Below are positions 37,171 through 48,698 of a stretch of DNA of 64,000 nucleotides, piece after piece. The notes under the pieces were generated by a model. That model did no database searches. It saw only the letters and a program-made list of their open reading frames with translations, and was not told the DNA's origin. The stretch comes from Pleurotus ostreatus/Saccharomyces cerevisiae fusant. Lineage: Eukaryota > Opisthokonta. Numbering within the stretch: the stretch's first letter is position 1; each line of letters begins with the position of its first letter. Position numbers and translations under genes: made by a program. Location of the stretch: contig JAMQCK010000012.1 of assembly GCA_024196135.1 (NCBI GenBank), positions 124,001-188,000 on the forward strand. The letters run 5' to 3'.

Positions 37171-40100
37171 ATGTCGCGTCAGGAAACGTACGACCTGAGG
37201 AACCAGATGTACGCGGACGAAAACCAGATGCAGCTGCACGCGCACGCGGACGCCGCCAATTACGCCGACGAAGAACACTCCGTCCTCGAAGACGACTCCA
37301 TCGACGACGAGGGAGACCAGGACGAGTACATGGACGACGACGATGGCTCCTCCGACCTCTCCATACCCGACGAGTCAATCAACTTCGACCTAGTGTACTC
37401 GCTGCACAGTTTCGCAGCAACGGTCGAGGGTCAGGCGAATGTCGTCAAGGGCGACTCCCTCTTCCTCATGGACGACAGCAACAGCTACTGGTGGCTCGTG
37501 CGCGTCTTGAAGACCCAGGAGGTCGGCTACATACCCGCGGAGAACATTGAGACGCCGTTTGAGCGCCTGGCGCGCTTGAACAAGCACAGGAATGTCGACG
37601 TGCGTGGCGAGCTCATACTGCTTAGCATTGGTACTAACATACGTGCAGCTCGCTCTGGCGACGCAGCAAGAAATCAACGAAGCCAGGCTCATGCCGCGCA
37701 ACAAGCAGCCCTCGCGATCGGGCCATACCCCCTCCCCCAATGACCTGAACCGCCCCTCCCGCCGAAAGCTTAAGTTCAACGCCGGCCGCTCCATCCACCG
37801 CTACCCGCCCGCGGTGTGGAACGAGGAGGACGATGACGAGGAGGAGGACGTCGAGTGGGACGACGAGGGGTACTCGGACGAGGACCCGAACCTGCTGGAC
37901 GACGCCGGCAGCATCATATCCGGGATGGAGGAGATGGAGCCGGACGACGGGATGGCGTGGGACGACGCCGCGGTGCGTCAGCAGCAGCAGCAGAACGCGC
38001 AAGCGCGCGGGGCGATCCCGCAGGCGCTGATGGCGGGCGCGCAGCAGCAGCAGATGCTCCAGCAACAGCAGCAGCAGATACAGCAGCAGCAGCAGATGTT
38101 GCAGAAGCAGCAGCAGGAGATGATCCAGCAGCAGCGGCAGCGCGAGATGATGGCTCAGCAGCAGCAACAGCAGCAACAGCAGGCGCAAGCTCAGGCGCGC
38201 GAGCAGGCACAGGCTCAAGCGCAGGCTCAGGCTCAAGCACAAGCGCAAGCCGCCGCCCAGCAGCAACAGCAGGCCCTGCGCTCCCAGTCGTCCCGCGAGC
38301 GCCTCACCGGTACACCGGACAGCCAGCGCCGCATCGACCCGCTCGAGGCGACGGACACGCGCAAGCTCACCGCGACGCCCACGATCGCGCGCGACGTCGA
38401 CATGGACGACAGCGAGAGCATCAAGCGCGCGCGCGAGCAGGAGGCACGCGCCAAGGAGCAGCAGCGCGAGCGCACCAACTCGATCACGAGCCAGGGCAGC
38501 GCGAACGCGGCGAACAACCGGCCAGTCGCGAGCAGCAGCATGAGCGGCGGCGGCAAGCTGCGCAAGGACCGGGCGGGCTCGGACGCGGAAGACGACGCGG
38601 GGAAGAAGAAGAAGGGCGGGAGCATGTTCAGCGGGTTGTTCGGGCGCAAGAAGGACAAGAAGAGCTCGTCGTCGATCGCGTCGGAGAGCGATAGCGAGCG
38701 CACGTCGGGCGTGCGCGCGTCGGACGACTCGCGGAGCAACGAGGCGCAGCAGCAGTCGCCGACGACGTCGCTCGCGATGCAGCAGCAACAGCAGCAACAG
38801 CGTCCGCCAGACCCTGTCACTCCGCAGAAGGGTGGCGCTACGAGCGGTTCGGCGGGCTCTTCGCCAGAGGTGTCGGTACATGCGTCCCAGCTGCGCCAGC
38901 GCGACCAGCAGCAGCAGGCGCTGTACCAGCAGTACCTCAACCGCTCGCCCTCGTCGCCGCCAGACTTGCAGCCGTCGTATGGCCTGTGGTCCGCACCGGC
39001 TGTCATGCCGAACAAGGACCCTCGCGATACCTCCGTCTCCCATGCGCACAACAGCTCGACGAGCTCTGCGAACGGACTTGCTCCGCCGACGACGTCTCGC
39101 CCTCGCCCAGGCTCCCTCATCCTGTCCTCAGGCTCGATGGACGGCCAGGGCGTCGGTGTGCCCGAACTCAGTGTCATCCGTGTCTTCGCGGGCGACTACC
39201 TTGAAACCGAGGCGACTTTCAAGACCGTGCTCCTCAACGCCTCCACCACCGCCAGCGACCTCGTGCGGCAGGCGATCCAGCGCTTCCGCCTTCCAGCCGG
39301 CGATGACGCGGCAGACTACTTCCTCACCGTCAAGCAAGTCGAGGGCGGTGCAAGCGCTGCCCTGCGCCCCGACGAGAAGCCGCTCGGCGTGTTCGAGAGC
39401 CTCGTCGAGGCGGCGCTGGAGATGCCGAAGGTGAAGCGTAGCAGCATGGCGAGTATCTCGTCCGTCGCGAGCAACCTCTCGATGCACCCGGCGATCTCGA
39501 GCCTCAACATGAACGACTTCACGGATGACAGCGCGGTCAAGTTCTACCTCAACCGTCGCCGCACGGAAGGCGACGAGGAGCGCGACGTCGGCGAGGAGGA
39601 GGGCGATGACACGCTCATTGCGGACACCTCCCACGGCGACGCTAGCGTCGACAACAGCGGGCGTGGACAGTTCCTCAGCGTGTCTACCTCCAACGGGAAC
39701 GTACCACCCGAGCGCTTTAGCTCGCCATCTTTCCGCTTCCCGTTGCAGCTCGTCATCTACCCCGAGGACCTGCCTGACGACATGGTCTTCGACCCGCAGA
39801 CGGAGGCGATCGTCTTCAAGAACACGCTCCGCGACCGCGCGCAGACGGACCCCTCGCCCGGCATTCCGCAGAACATGCGCCGCAAGGTGTTCATCTTCCC
39901 GAAGAATGTTACTGTGGCGGAGGTTATTGAGCTGGGTCTGGAGCGCTTCGGCATCCTCGAGGGTGTGGTGGATGGTGGGGACGAGGTAGAGGACAAGATG
40001 TCGAAGAGGCGGAGTATGGCGCGCGTCCGGTATGGGCTGGCCGTCAATACGGGGAACAACGGTTTGTATAGCCTCTTTCTACTCAGGAATACTCGCTCAC

Positions 40101-41359
40101 GCTACATACAGAGGAGAAAGAGCTCTCGCCTTCAAGCAAGGTCATCGATGCCTTCCCTCGGCCTCCTGCATACCGCCAGGCGGACAAGCGCGACTCGGCC
40201 TCAAAGCGCCGCTCGATGGACTCGGCTATGCTACTTGGCACCGTCGAAGATGTTGCGCCCGAAGACCCCATCTTCGTCCTCCGCCGCTCCGTCACCTACC
40301 GCAACTCGACCGCCAAGCACCGCATCTCGGGCGCCCTCGACGAAATTGCCCTACAAAAGCTGCATCGCGAGTCGGCTTCGAGCTTTGGCAGCGGCGAGAA
40401 CAAGGCTGGCCCCTCGAAGGCGGAGATCATCGCCGCGCAGCGCGAGGCGAAGCGCGCCAACCAGCGCGCCATTCTCTCCGCGCAGACGAACTCAGTTCGC
40501 GGCGTCGACGTTATGCTCCCGGGCAACGCCATGATTCGGTCCACGCGCCGCGACGTGGGCGACAAGATGCTGTACTCGTACGTCGACCAGGACGGCGCGT
40601 CGTTCGACATCAGCGACATCGTCGCGGAGGAGTTCCGCAGCCACAATTCGGGTGGGAGCAGGGACGACGTCCTCGAGGGCGTGCTCTCGCGGAACAAGGA
40701 CGGCATGGCGAAGCTGGAAAGCGTCATTGGGAAGATCCAGAAGGGCAAAGGGAGGCAAGCGCGCGAGTCCGCGGGGTCGTCCGAGTACTCGTTCGATGCC
40801 CCGAACCCGGAGGATATCTCGCGCGCACAGTCGGCGACGCCAATCTCGGGCGGGACGCGTGCGCTCACCCCGACAGCGAACGACAAGCCGCGCCCGGGGA
40901 CGACGACGCCCACGGCGCCGCGGAACCGCCGCAACCCGTCTGCAGCTTCGGTGCTCTCTGACATCTCCCGCTATGCCACGCCTGACACGCACCCACGGAC
41001 GGACTCGCCCGTTGAGGATCTGCGCTCGCGGACAGCGACGCCGCGGCAACAGACTAGGAAACCAGTGCTCCCCAAGGACGACTTCGGCGTCGGGAATATG
41101 ATGGCGGTCATCGAGTATCGCGCGGCGAGGCCGAAACCTACCGTACCACCATTGGACCCGGTGGATGAGATCCTGTTCGGGCGACCCATCGACACGGCGG
41201 CGCTGCACCCCGAAGTAAGAAACATCTATGCTGCATCCTTCAAGGAGCTAGAGGAAGTGGACAAGGTATGTTTTACCGTCGTATATCATCGTGAATTTCA
41301 CTGACCGACCCTCGCAGTACTTGGATAACTATCTATGCCAAACCTTGGGCAGAGCGTGA
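37171..41359 (+). CDS. SH3 and Ras-association domain protein, polarity factor type (Bud14/Tea4-like)
   Basis: Four exons join in frame: 37171-37599, 37649-40061, 40112-41265 and 41318-41359, giving 1345 residues. The ATG at 37171 (MSRQETYDLRNQMYADE) is the first ATG in frame. After an acidic N-terminus comes an SH3 domain at residues about 73-130 (LVYSLHSFAATVEGQ, NSYWWLVRV, GYIPAENIETP) followed by ERLARLNKHRNVD, a signature of fungal Bud14/Tea4-like proteins. Then come an acidic stretch, a Gln/Ala-rich tract (about 37978-38275), disordered sequence, and Ras-association/ubiquitin-like segments (SVIRVFAGDYLETEATFKTV near residue 650; RRKVFIFPKNVTVAEVIEL near 840). In this family the SH3 protein acts at cell tips in polarity, formin or phosphatase control. 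The Gln tract is long and suggests assembly or condensate behaviour. Confidence 0.88.
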
Positions 41360-41889
41360 GCCCGGCTCTCCGCACCTTCGACACGCCTTGGCGCGTGCCC
41401 ACGTACAGTTGTTTGATAGTGGCATGAGGTACTACCCATGCCGGATACCTTTCATCTTTCGACATTCTTTTGTTTACCAGGCTCTCATGCACTCTCCCTC
41501 GTTGCTCTCTACGTTTACGCTAACTTGTACCACGATGCTTTGGTTCGCCGTGGATATTCTATTCGTAATATATGCTCGTCATCCGGGCAACTCGCACTAC
41601 CTGGGCCGACTTCCTCTGCTCATCGACTGACTCCCTCTGATTATTCTTCCTCTGACCACCCCCGCCCCCGCAGGACAGGAGCGGCAACCTGAAGCAGGGT
41701 AGGCGCACCTCGGTCTGGGTCGGTCGGCCAAGCCGATATCAACCGGGTGCCTGATCAGGAGAGGGTGATAAGATCGTACGGTATCGCTATCAGATAAAAC
41801 CATTGGCGCTCGGCGCTTGCGGTGATCTCACCTGCTCCTCCTCCTCCCCGCCCTCATCCGCCTTCTTCGCAGCAGTAGAAGAAGCAGAC
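41360..41889. promoter_or_regulatory. Promoter interval of the FSP1/AIF-like gene
   Basis: About 530 bp with no gene. Near its right end it contains GATAAG (41767-41772) and ATCAGATAA (41789-41797). Confidence 0.45.
41789..41797 (+). promoter_or_regulatory. Candidate GATA-factor site (ATCAGATAA)
   Basis: Matches the ATCWGATAA consensus known for fungal iron-regulatory GATA factors, about 93 bp upstream of the ATG of the flavoprotein. Inference only. Confidence 0.3.
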
Positions 41890-43607
41890 ATGCAGCAGTA
41901 CAAGAACATCGTCGTCCTTGGAGCGGCATATGGAGGTGAGACATCTTCTGACTCCTCAAGGGTTGTGCTGACCCCCTCGTAGGCCAGGCTGCTGCGAAGA
42001 TCTTGGCTGAGGGTGTGTCGAAGCTCAGTGGGAACTGGAGGGTAGTGGTGATCGACAGGAATACGTGAGTCTGGATGGCTTATACGATATCATCAACAAG
42101 TCTGACGACTCTCAAGGCACTTCAACCACGTCTACGCCTTCCCCCGCTTCTCAGTCGTCCCAGGTCACGAATTCAAAGCGTGTGCGCAATGCCCTCCTCC
42201 CTCATACTACACTCACTAATAAATCCTCTTCCATCAGTCATCCGCTACGACGGCACCATGCCCTGCGACAAGCCCGGCGGGCTCCTCCCACTCACCGCCA
42301 GCATCCTCTCCCTCTCCGCCCACTCCGTCACCCTCGACCGCGCCTTCCCCGAGCATGGCTTTCCCACGCCCGAGATCCCCTTTGAGTACGCGATCTACGC
42401 CCTCGGTGGCTCGCTCCCTGCGCCCGTGAACCTCTGGGGCCCGCGGCTCGACGCGCAGCTACGTGATGACCCAAAGGCGGCGGGTGTCTTGGGCTCGAAG
42501 CCTAATGGTATGGAGTGGCTGCAGTGCGCACAGGGGGTGATCGGGAAGGCGCGATCGGTGCTGGTGGTGGGCGGCGGCGCGCTGGGTATCCAGCTTGCGA
42601 CTGATATCGCGGACGTGCACCCGAAGAAGCGGGTGACTCTGGTGCACTCGAGAGGGAGGTTTATGCCCCGATTCTCGCAGGAGATGCATGATGAGAGTGA
42701 GTTCTTGTCGACTCCGAGCGGTTTGTGGTCACTCACGGTGGAATTCTTTATCAGTCATCCGCCAACTCGACCACCTGAACGTCAACGTCCATCTCAATGA
42801 GCGTATCGACTTGAAGTCTGCCGCAGAGAGGAAGACGAACGAGGAGGGAGAGCGTGTCGTACTCACTGAGTCTGGCAAGGAGCTGGCCGCGGATCTCATC
42901 GTACGTCGCTCTGTACGAACCGTCGACGTCGATGGTCTAACCACCCACCAGCTCATGTGCACCGGCCAAAAGCCCAACACCGAGGTCCTCACCACGCTTG
43001 ACCCCTCCCTCCTCGCCCCCAACGGCCGTGCGCGCGTCACCCGGACCCTGCAGCTCGGCTCTCCCGACTCAACGAAGCTCGATGCCTCCGCCTCTCCCGC
43101 GCCGCACGTCGACACCCCCGCCTCCCTTGCGTCGCAGCTCGATGCCCTGCAGCTCGACTCCCAGCAGCCCGCCTCCCCCGCTTCCCCCGCCTACCCACAA
43201 ATCTTCGCCGCCGGCGACTGCGCGGACGCCTTCAACGCTCTCTGTGCTGGCCACAACGCGTACTACCAGGGGCAGCTCGCCGCGCGGAATGTTCTCAGGC
43301 TGGCAAGGAATGAGGAGAAACCAGACGACGAGAAGGAAGAGCTGGAAAAGTACGAGCCTCTTCCGCCAGCGATTAAGGTCTCGCTCGGATTGGTGAGTAT
43401 CTCGGTTATGCTCGATTCTTTGAGAGCTTGCTTTCTTCCTTCTAAAGGATGCTCTGACTCACACCGCCCATACAGAATCGCGGCGTCATGCAGAGCGGGA
43501 ACGACCCAATTGTCATCTCCGAAAAGGGCTACATTGACCTACAGTGCGCGCTCATGTGGGAGTTCCACGGACACAAGATCACGTGCGACGACGATATGAG
43601 GGATTGA
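41890..43607 (+). CDS. FAD-dependent oxidoreductase, FSP1/AIF-like
   Basis: Seven exons join to 456 residues: 41890-41935, 41983-42064, 42117-42181, 42238-42696, 42755-42900, 42952-43392 and 43476-43607. The N-terminus MQQYKNIVVLGAAYGGQAAAK is a dinucleotide-binding fold in FAD position, with the usual first Gly pair altered to GAAYGG. HFNHVYAFPRFSVVPGHE follows. A second nucleotide-binding motif, VLVVGGGALGIQLATDI, fits NAD(P)H. IFAAGDCADAFNA is the conserved FAD-ribityl motif. This is the layout of AMID/FSP1-type NAD(P)H oxidoreductases, which reduce quinones at membranes or act in mitochondria. A Pro/Ala/Ser-rich insert (about 43060-43190) sits just before the GDCAD motif. No targeting peptide is visible. 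Confidence 0.88.
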
Positions 43608-43966
43608 GGAGTTGGGATTGACATCAATGGGAGGCGGCGACGCCTCATTAGAGTGAGAATATCATTATACTTTGGTTGTATGTACTGTACAAATCCGCAG
43701 CGGCACACAAAGACTGGACCGCTCGTCGTGCTTTCTCGTCGCAAAGTGCCTGAATAGGTTGCGGCCCATACACCAAAGCGCGGGATCAATGGAACAATGG
43801 CCATTGGTATATTACCCACTTTCGGTTCTTCCTTTGTCGCGGCTGCGGACCCTGGCCAACACGTGCATTCGGCGCATCAAAGGAGCGAGCCACGAGTTCG
43901 AGTTGATCTCGAACTTACCCTCCACATTGTTCTCGCCACTCATTTCGACCCGAGGTCCCCCTAAAC

Positions 43967-45831
43967 ATGGCGGACATTGCGACAATCAATTCACTGGCGG
44001 ACCCCATCGACGACTTCAGCGCGGACTATGAGGTCGCGAACGTGAACAAGCGGCTTCGGCTGATGCTGCAGTCCAACCAGGTCTCCTTTCAGTTCCTCAA
44101 CCGCGACCCGTTCTTGTTGGACAGCGAGCACTGGAACCTGACGACCCCCACCGTCCGCAAGGCGATCCGCTACCTCCAAGCGCTCGGCAACATCCTCCTC
44201 CCCCACCTCAACCTCCACTCGCCACTCAAGCCACTCATGATACCCCACGTCCGCGGTATCTGGAGACACCTCATCGACTGGCTCGACTACCTGCACCCCA
44301 TGCACCACGTCGGCACTGAGCGCATGGCGAACGTCCCCATTTCCATAATTGCCTGCGCGTTCTTTGCGCTGTTCTCCATGAAAGACCATCTATACGAGCT
44401 GTTCCGGGCGACGCCGCGCGTCTATCAGCTGATGTTCGATTTCTGGGTGAAGGTGGACAAGTACTGCGACTACCCGCGCGCGCTCGACACGGAGAAGCGG
44501 CTCCAGTTCGCGCTCATGGCGGTGCGGCCGGCCCTCCTCTCTCAAGGCGAGTCGGCGCAGAACCCGAAATTCTCGTCCATTCCGTACGACACGGACCCCG
44601 TTGCGCAGAAAATGGCTTTCTCAACAACGGGCTGCCAACCGCGCCGCTTCTACCGCAAAGCCTTCCGTCTCGCGGACCTCCTCGAACGCTCCAACCCGCC
44701 GAACACGCTCATCAGCGGCCAGGCGCGCACGACGATCGGCTCCGTGACGAATAACCAGTTCTCGCTGCTCGCGATCATGGTCGGCAACCTCCTGCCCGCC
44801 TCCGACTTCCCTCGCGACGCCGTCCTCACCATGGTTGACATCCTCAAGCGCCTCGTCGCGCGCCCGCGCGCCCTTGAGTGCGCCGAGTCGGCCGCGCACA
44901 TCCTTTGGGGCATCTGGCGCATGGCGGGCGACCGGCGGTCGATGATGTGGGCGCTGAAGGCCAAGGCCTTCGAGACGATTGTCGAGCTCACGCAGAAGCG
45001 GGACAGCCGGCCGCTGAAAATGCTGCGCGACTGGCTCATGATTCAGGGCATGTACATCCGGGTGCTCCGCGCGCTCAGCCCGCGCGGGTTCGGCATAGTG
45101 AGCTCGATCCCCAAGGTCTCGCAGTGGTATCAGCATCGGGATCTGATGATGCGGTTGAACTTCGATAGGTTGTGCTCTCGATATAGGGTGAGTTGCGTTC
45201 TCTAGCCCTGGCCAAGCACGTTCTAACTATTTAGGCGGACCCTCAGTGTCGCAACCAAGGCCCCTCTACACGCCGCTGCATTTGTCTGAGCACATTGTAC
45301 TGCTCGGAGAAATGCCAGAAGGAGGACTGGCCCGAGCATCAGTCGCGCTGCAAGTCAATACGCGCCGTCAACAACGATGGTGAGCCGCGCCTATCTCTTC
45401 TCAATCTCACAATTGTCCTGACGTTTGCCTCCTTAGCCGCTCTCCGCGAAATCGGGCCCGAGATTACACCACTCGATATCCGTTTCCAAGTCCTTACCGC
45501 GCGTATGCTCATCCGGAACGATTGCAAAGAACTCGTCAAAGCTATCAGAAAGAAGAAGAACATACACTCGCAAGACTATGTCATCACGATCAACTTCTGC
45601 GAATTGCCACCCGGATTCAGGCTCGCGACCTACAAGAGGGGCGCCCGTGTGTCCAGGTTCATCGTTGAGGGGGAGATACCAGTCATAGGGCAAGATGCGT
45701 ACAAGACACCGCATACGATTCTCGCGTGTCAGGTGCCGGTGCAGTGGCTGCTAGACGGATATGAACCAACGGACGATGGTTGGATTATACCCGGGACCGA
45801 CGAGTGGAGAAGCGACGCTTGGAAACAGTGA
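43967..45831 (+). CDS. MYND-type zinc-finger protein, paralogue 1
   Basis: The ATG at 43967 (MADIATINSLADPIDDF) opens a long exon encoding about 400 residues of all-helical, repeat-like sequence with no catalytic motif known to me. Introns at about 45188-45234 and 45380-45437 flank a MYND-type finger: CICLSTLYCSEKCQKEDWPEHQSRC. The canonical first Cys-x2-Cys pair is reduced, with RNQ after the first Cys. A C-terminal domain follows (LDIRFQVLTARML, ending WRSDAWKQ). MYND fingers mostly bind Pro-rich peptides, and this domain mix (helical N-part, MYND, small C-part) is common in agaricomycete gene expansions. The next gene is its tandem copy. Confidence 0.85.
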
Positions 45832-46195
45832 ACGCATATTCTATTGATATGACCTTACCTTCCATGTGGTCCTTTCGTAGTACTGACTCAATATCTTACC
45901 GAACTGCAACGTTCATGTATGACGTGTCATCCATCTTGTATACTATCTATTTCAAGGTCAGTCTTTGCCTCCACATGCTTAATCCATGCGTGCCTTTGTC
46001 TTTGTCTTCAAGAAGGTCCTGCCACCGGCGTGCACAAACCCGCGTACGACATGAACGTAACGGTTTGTTTGTGACCTTTCATGCTGTGCGTGTCTGTCAC
46101 ATGACAAGAACATATAAAGGCGCGAGCCAGGCGAACCACACCTTCGTTCCTCTCCCCCATCATTGCAGCCACTCATTCCGAACCAGCCACCAAAT
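45832..46195. promoter_or_regulatory. Spacer and promoter of MYND paralogue 2
   Basis: About 360 bp. It contains TATAAAG at 46113-46119, some 77 bp upstream of the ATG at 46196. Confidence 0.5.
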
Positions 46196-48113
46196 ATGTC
46201 CGACCGAATTCAGGCCATTATTTCATTGACGCACCGTGTCTCCGCTCTCGACCCTCCCCACAAACTCAGCGCCGTCATTGAGCAACTCGGGCACTGGCTG
46301 CGTACGGGTCAGGTCTGTTTTGCAGACCTGAACATCGATCCTTTCTTGCTGGACGATAAACATTGGGACCTCCGAACACCGACGATCTGCAAAGGCATCC
46401 GCTGCCTGCAAGCGCTTGGCAACATGCTCCTCCCGGAACTCAACGAAGGCGACGCGCCGCTACAGCGACTGGTGGCAAGTTACGTGCGCCCTCTCTGGCC
46501 TTCAATCATCACCTGGATCGACTATGTACACCCTATCCACCGCCCTCGTCGCCAGAGGCGGGCCAATTGCCCATTCAACGCCCTCGCTTGCGTCTTCTAC
46601 GGCATATTCTCGATCAACCACCTGTTGCGCGACTTACTAGACAAGACACCGCGGCTCTACCAACTTCTCTTCGATCTTTGGGTCAACCTAGATCGCTATT
46701 GCAGCCTCCCGAGGGCATTGTTAACGGAGAGAAGGCTATCCTTGCTGTTCATGGCCATGCAACCCGCTCTTCATCCCGACACCGCGCCACCAGTCTGGAA
46801 CAAGGCGGGCTTCAAGTCATTCGAGATGACAGGCTTCGACGAGGTCGCCAAAGAAGCAATACTCTGGCCCGTCAAGCATCGGCCGCATCTCTTCTTCCAG
46901 CGGGTCATGCGCGTGCTCGAACTGTGCGTGCGCGCTCTCCTCCCGGATGCCGATACCTGGACAGGCTTCGGCCGAGTCTTCGTCGACCAACTCGTCCTGG
47001 TGGGCGAACTAGCGTCTCGTGATATACCCACGCCCTCCCACACCCGCAAGACCGTGCGCTCGGCCGTCTCGATCCTCCGCTACCTGATCACCAACGTCAA
47101 CGAGACGGACTTCCCCGAAGCTCTCTTTTCCATCCTCAAGGCGATCTGGAAGTCCGCCGAGGACCACCGGTCGCTGCTCTGGGCGCTGCGCTCGGGGGCA
47201 TTCGAGATGTTCCTCGCGTTCCAGACGAAGCGGCAGACGACCTTCGTGCGCGATCTCGGGATCTGGCTGATGCAGCAGGGTATGTACGTCAAGGTTTTGC
47301 GTGCGCTCTTCCCAGAGGGTCGGAACGTGGGGGCCAATGTTCCTGTATGCGGAGCCTGGTTGCAAGAACGTCTTGATATCATGCGCTCGAGGTTTCGCCC
47401 GGTTTGTGCCAACGCGAAGGTCGGTCGTTTGGATCTCTACTATTCTTTACCATATCTCATTGCTATTCCACAGTGCACGCATCAGGTGTCTTCTGAAAAG
47501 CAACTTCGCCGTTGCGCCTGCATACTTCGCCAATATTGCTCAACTGAATGTCAAAAAAAGGACTGGCCGTCGCATCGCCGGCGGTGCAGCTCGATGCGTG
47601 CCGTCCATAACGAATGTACGTACGCCCGCAGCACAAGCCTCCCAATCATATCTCACTTCCCCCACACCAGACTTCGTCAAAGAACTTCACACACACGCGA
47701 TCTCCCGCCTCGACGTGTGCTTCCAAGTCGTCTGCGCGCGTGCCTTCCTCCGCAACAACACCGCCAAGCTCATCTCCGACCTGCGCGCCGCGCGCTGCCG
47801 TGTCGGCTTCTACTACGACGTCCGCGTCGACCTCACGAGCGTGCCCCCGCGCCTCAGCATCATCCAAGAGAGCCTGTCGGGCAATATGGGGTCCCCCGTG
47901 CTCGTCATCACGGCCTATATCCCGACGATGGCCCACGACGACGACGTGAAGAACCCTCCGATGATCGCTGTCGGCATGTTTCCTGTCGAGTGCGTGCTCC
48001 GAGGCTTCGTCCCCGTTGATGACGGCTGGGTGAGCCCGAAAGGGGAGTGGTACGGTGACAACTGGGATAGATCAGAGACGTTTGGGCTTTGGGAACGTGC
48101 GCGTTCTGCATAA
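46196..48113 (+). CDS. MYND-type zinc-finger protein, paralogue 2
   Basis: Tandem copy of the preceding gene. The ATG at 46196 (MSDRIQAIISLTHRVSAL) begins the helical N-terminal region, which keeps the same landmarks: DPFLLDDKHWDLRTPTI, RCLQALGNMLLPEL, DYVHPIH and QGMYVKVLRAL. Two short introns again flank the finger, CACILRQYCSTECQKKDWPSHRRRC, which is preceded by CTHQ, so it also lacks the second Cys of the first pair. The C-terminal part (DVCFQVVCARAFLRNN, ending WERARSA) is also shared. The similarity is moderate, so the duplication is not recent. No enzyme motif is visible; a protein-protein adaptor role is the family expectation. Confidence 0.85.
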
Positions 48114-48698
48114 TACGCTCACACCGCTCAGCTCATTGATTTTATCCCTAGCCACCAGGCGCACTCGAGGTCTTTGTCCGCGGTGTGTTATGCTCTTTAC
48201 TATGTTGGCTGTTTTTCTTTCTGTACTCTATGTCCGGTTTTCCTGACCGTAGTAATTACTATGTATAATCATGCATATGTAGAACATTTCAATGTCAGTC
48301 TCGCATCCTGCGCACCGAATCTCAGATGCTCGCCTACTAGCAACTTCAAGCTCAAGGTCTCTCGTGCTATCAATCACAGGCGAAGAGGGACGGAAGACCG
48401 AAAGCGACCGGCAATGCGTATAATAGGCGACCCTAAAGAGCATCAAGCTTTGCAAGTAAGATACAGAAGGATTAGCAGGTGAATAGTATTGTAATGGAAA
48501 TCCGGGTAGTCAAGTAGTAGGCGCTGTAGGACAAGCAACATATCCGGTAAAAGACCGGAGGATGTGAGTTGGTAGATATCAGGTATCCGCGGAGCACTCG
48601 TCTATAGATAAACCAAGAAATCGCGACCGAGATGCAGCAGCAAACTTCCTCTGCCGTGGAAGGTCATAGCGCCAGCACCTACACCGTGCACACCCCAC
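48114..48698. other. Convergent 3' spacer
   Basis: About 580 bp between the 3' ends of a rightward and a leftward gene. AT-rich in its first half; no gene seen. Confidence 0.5.

Noticed and set aside
37634..39049. 471-codon Leu/Arg-rich minus-strand frame opposite the SH3/RA gene
   Set aside because: It is the complement of the Gln/Ala-rich exon; the Leu runs are CAG/CTG shadows.
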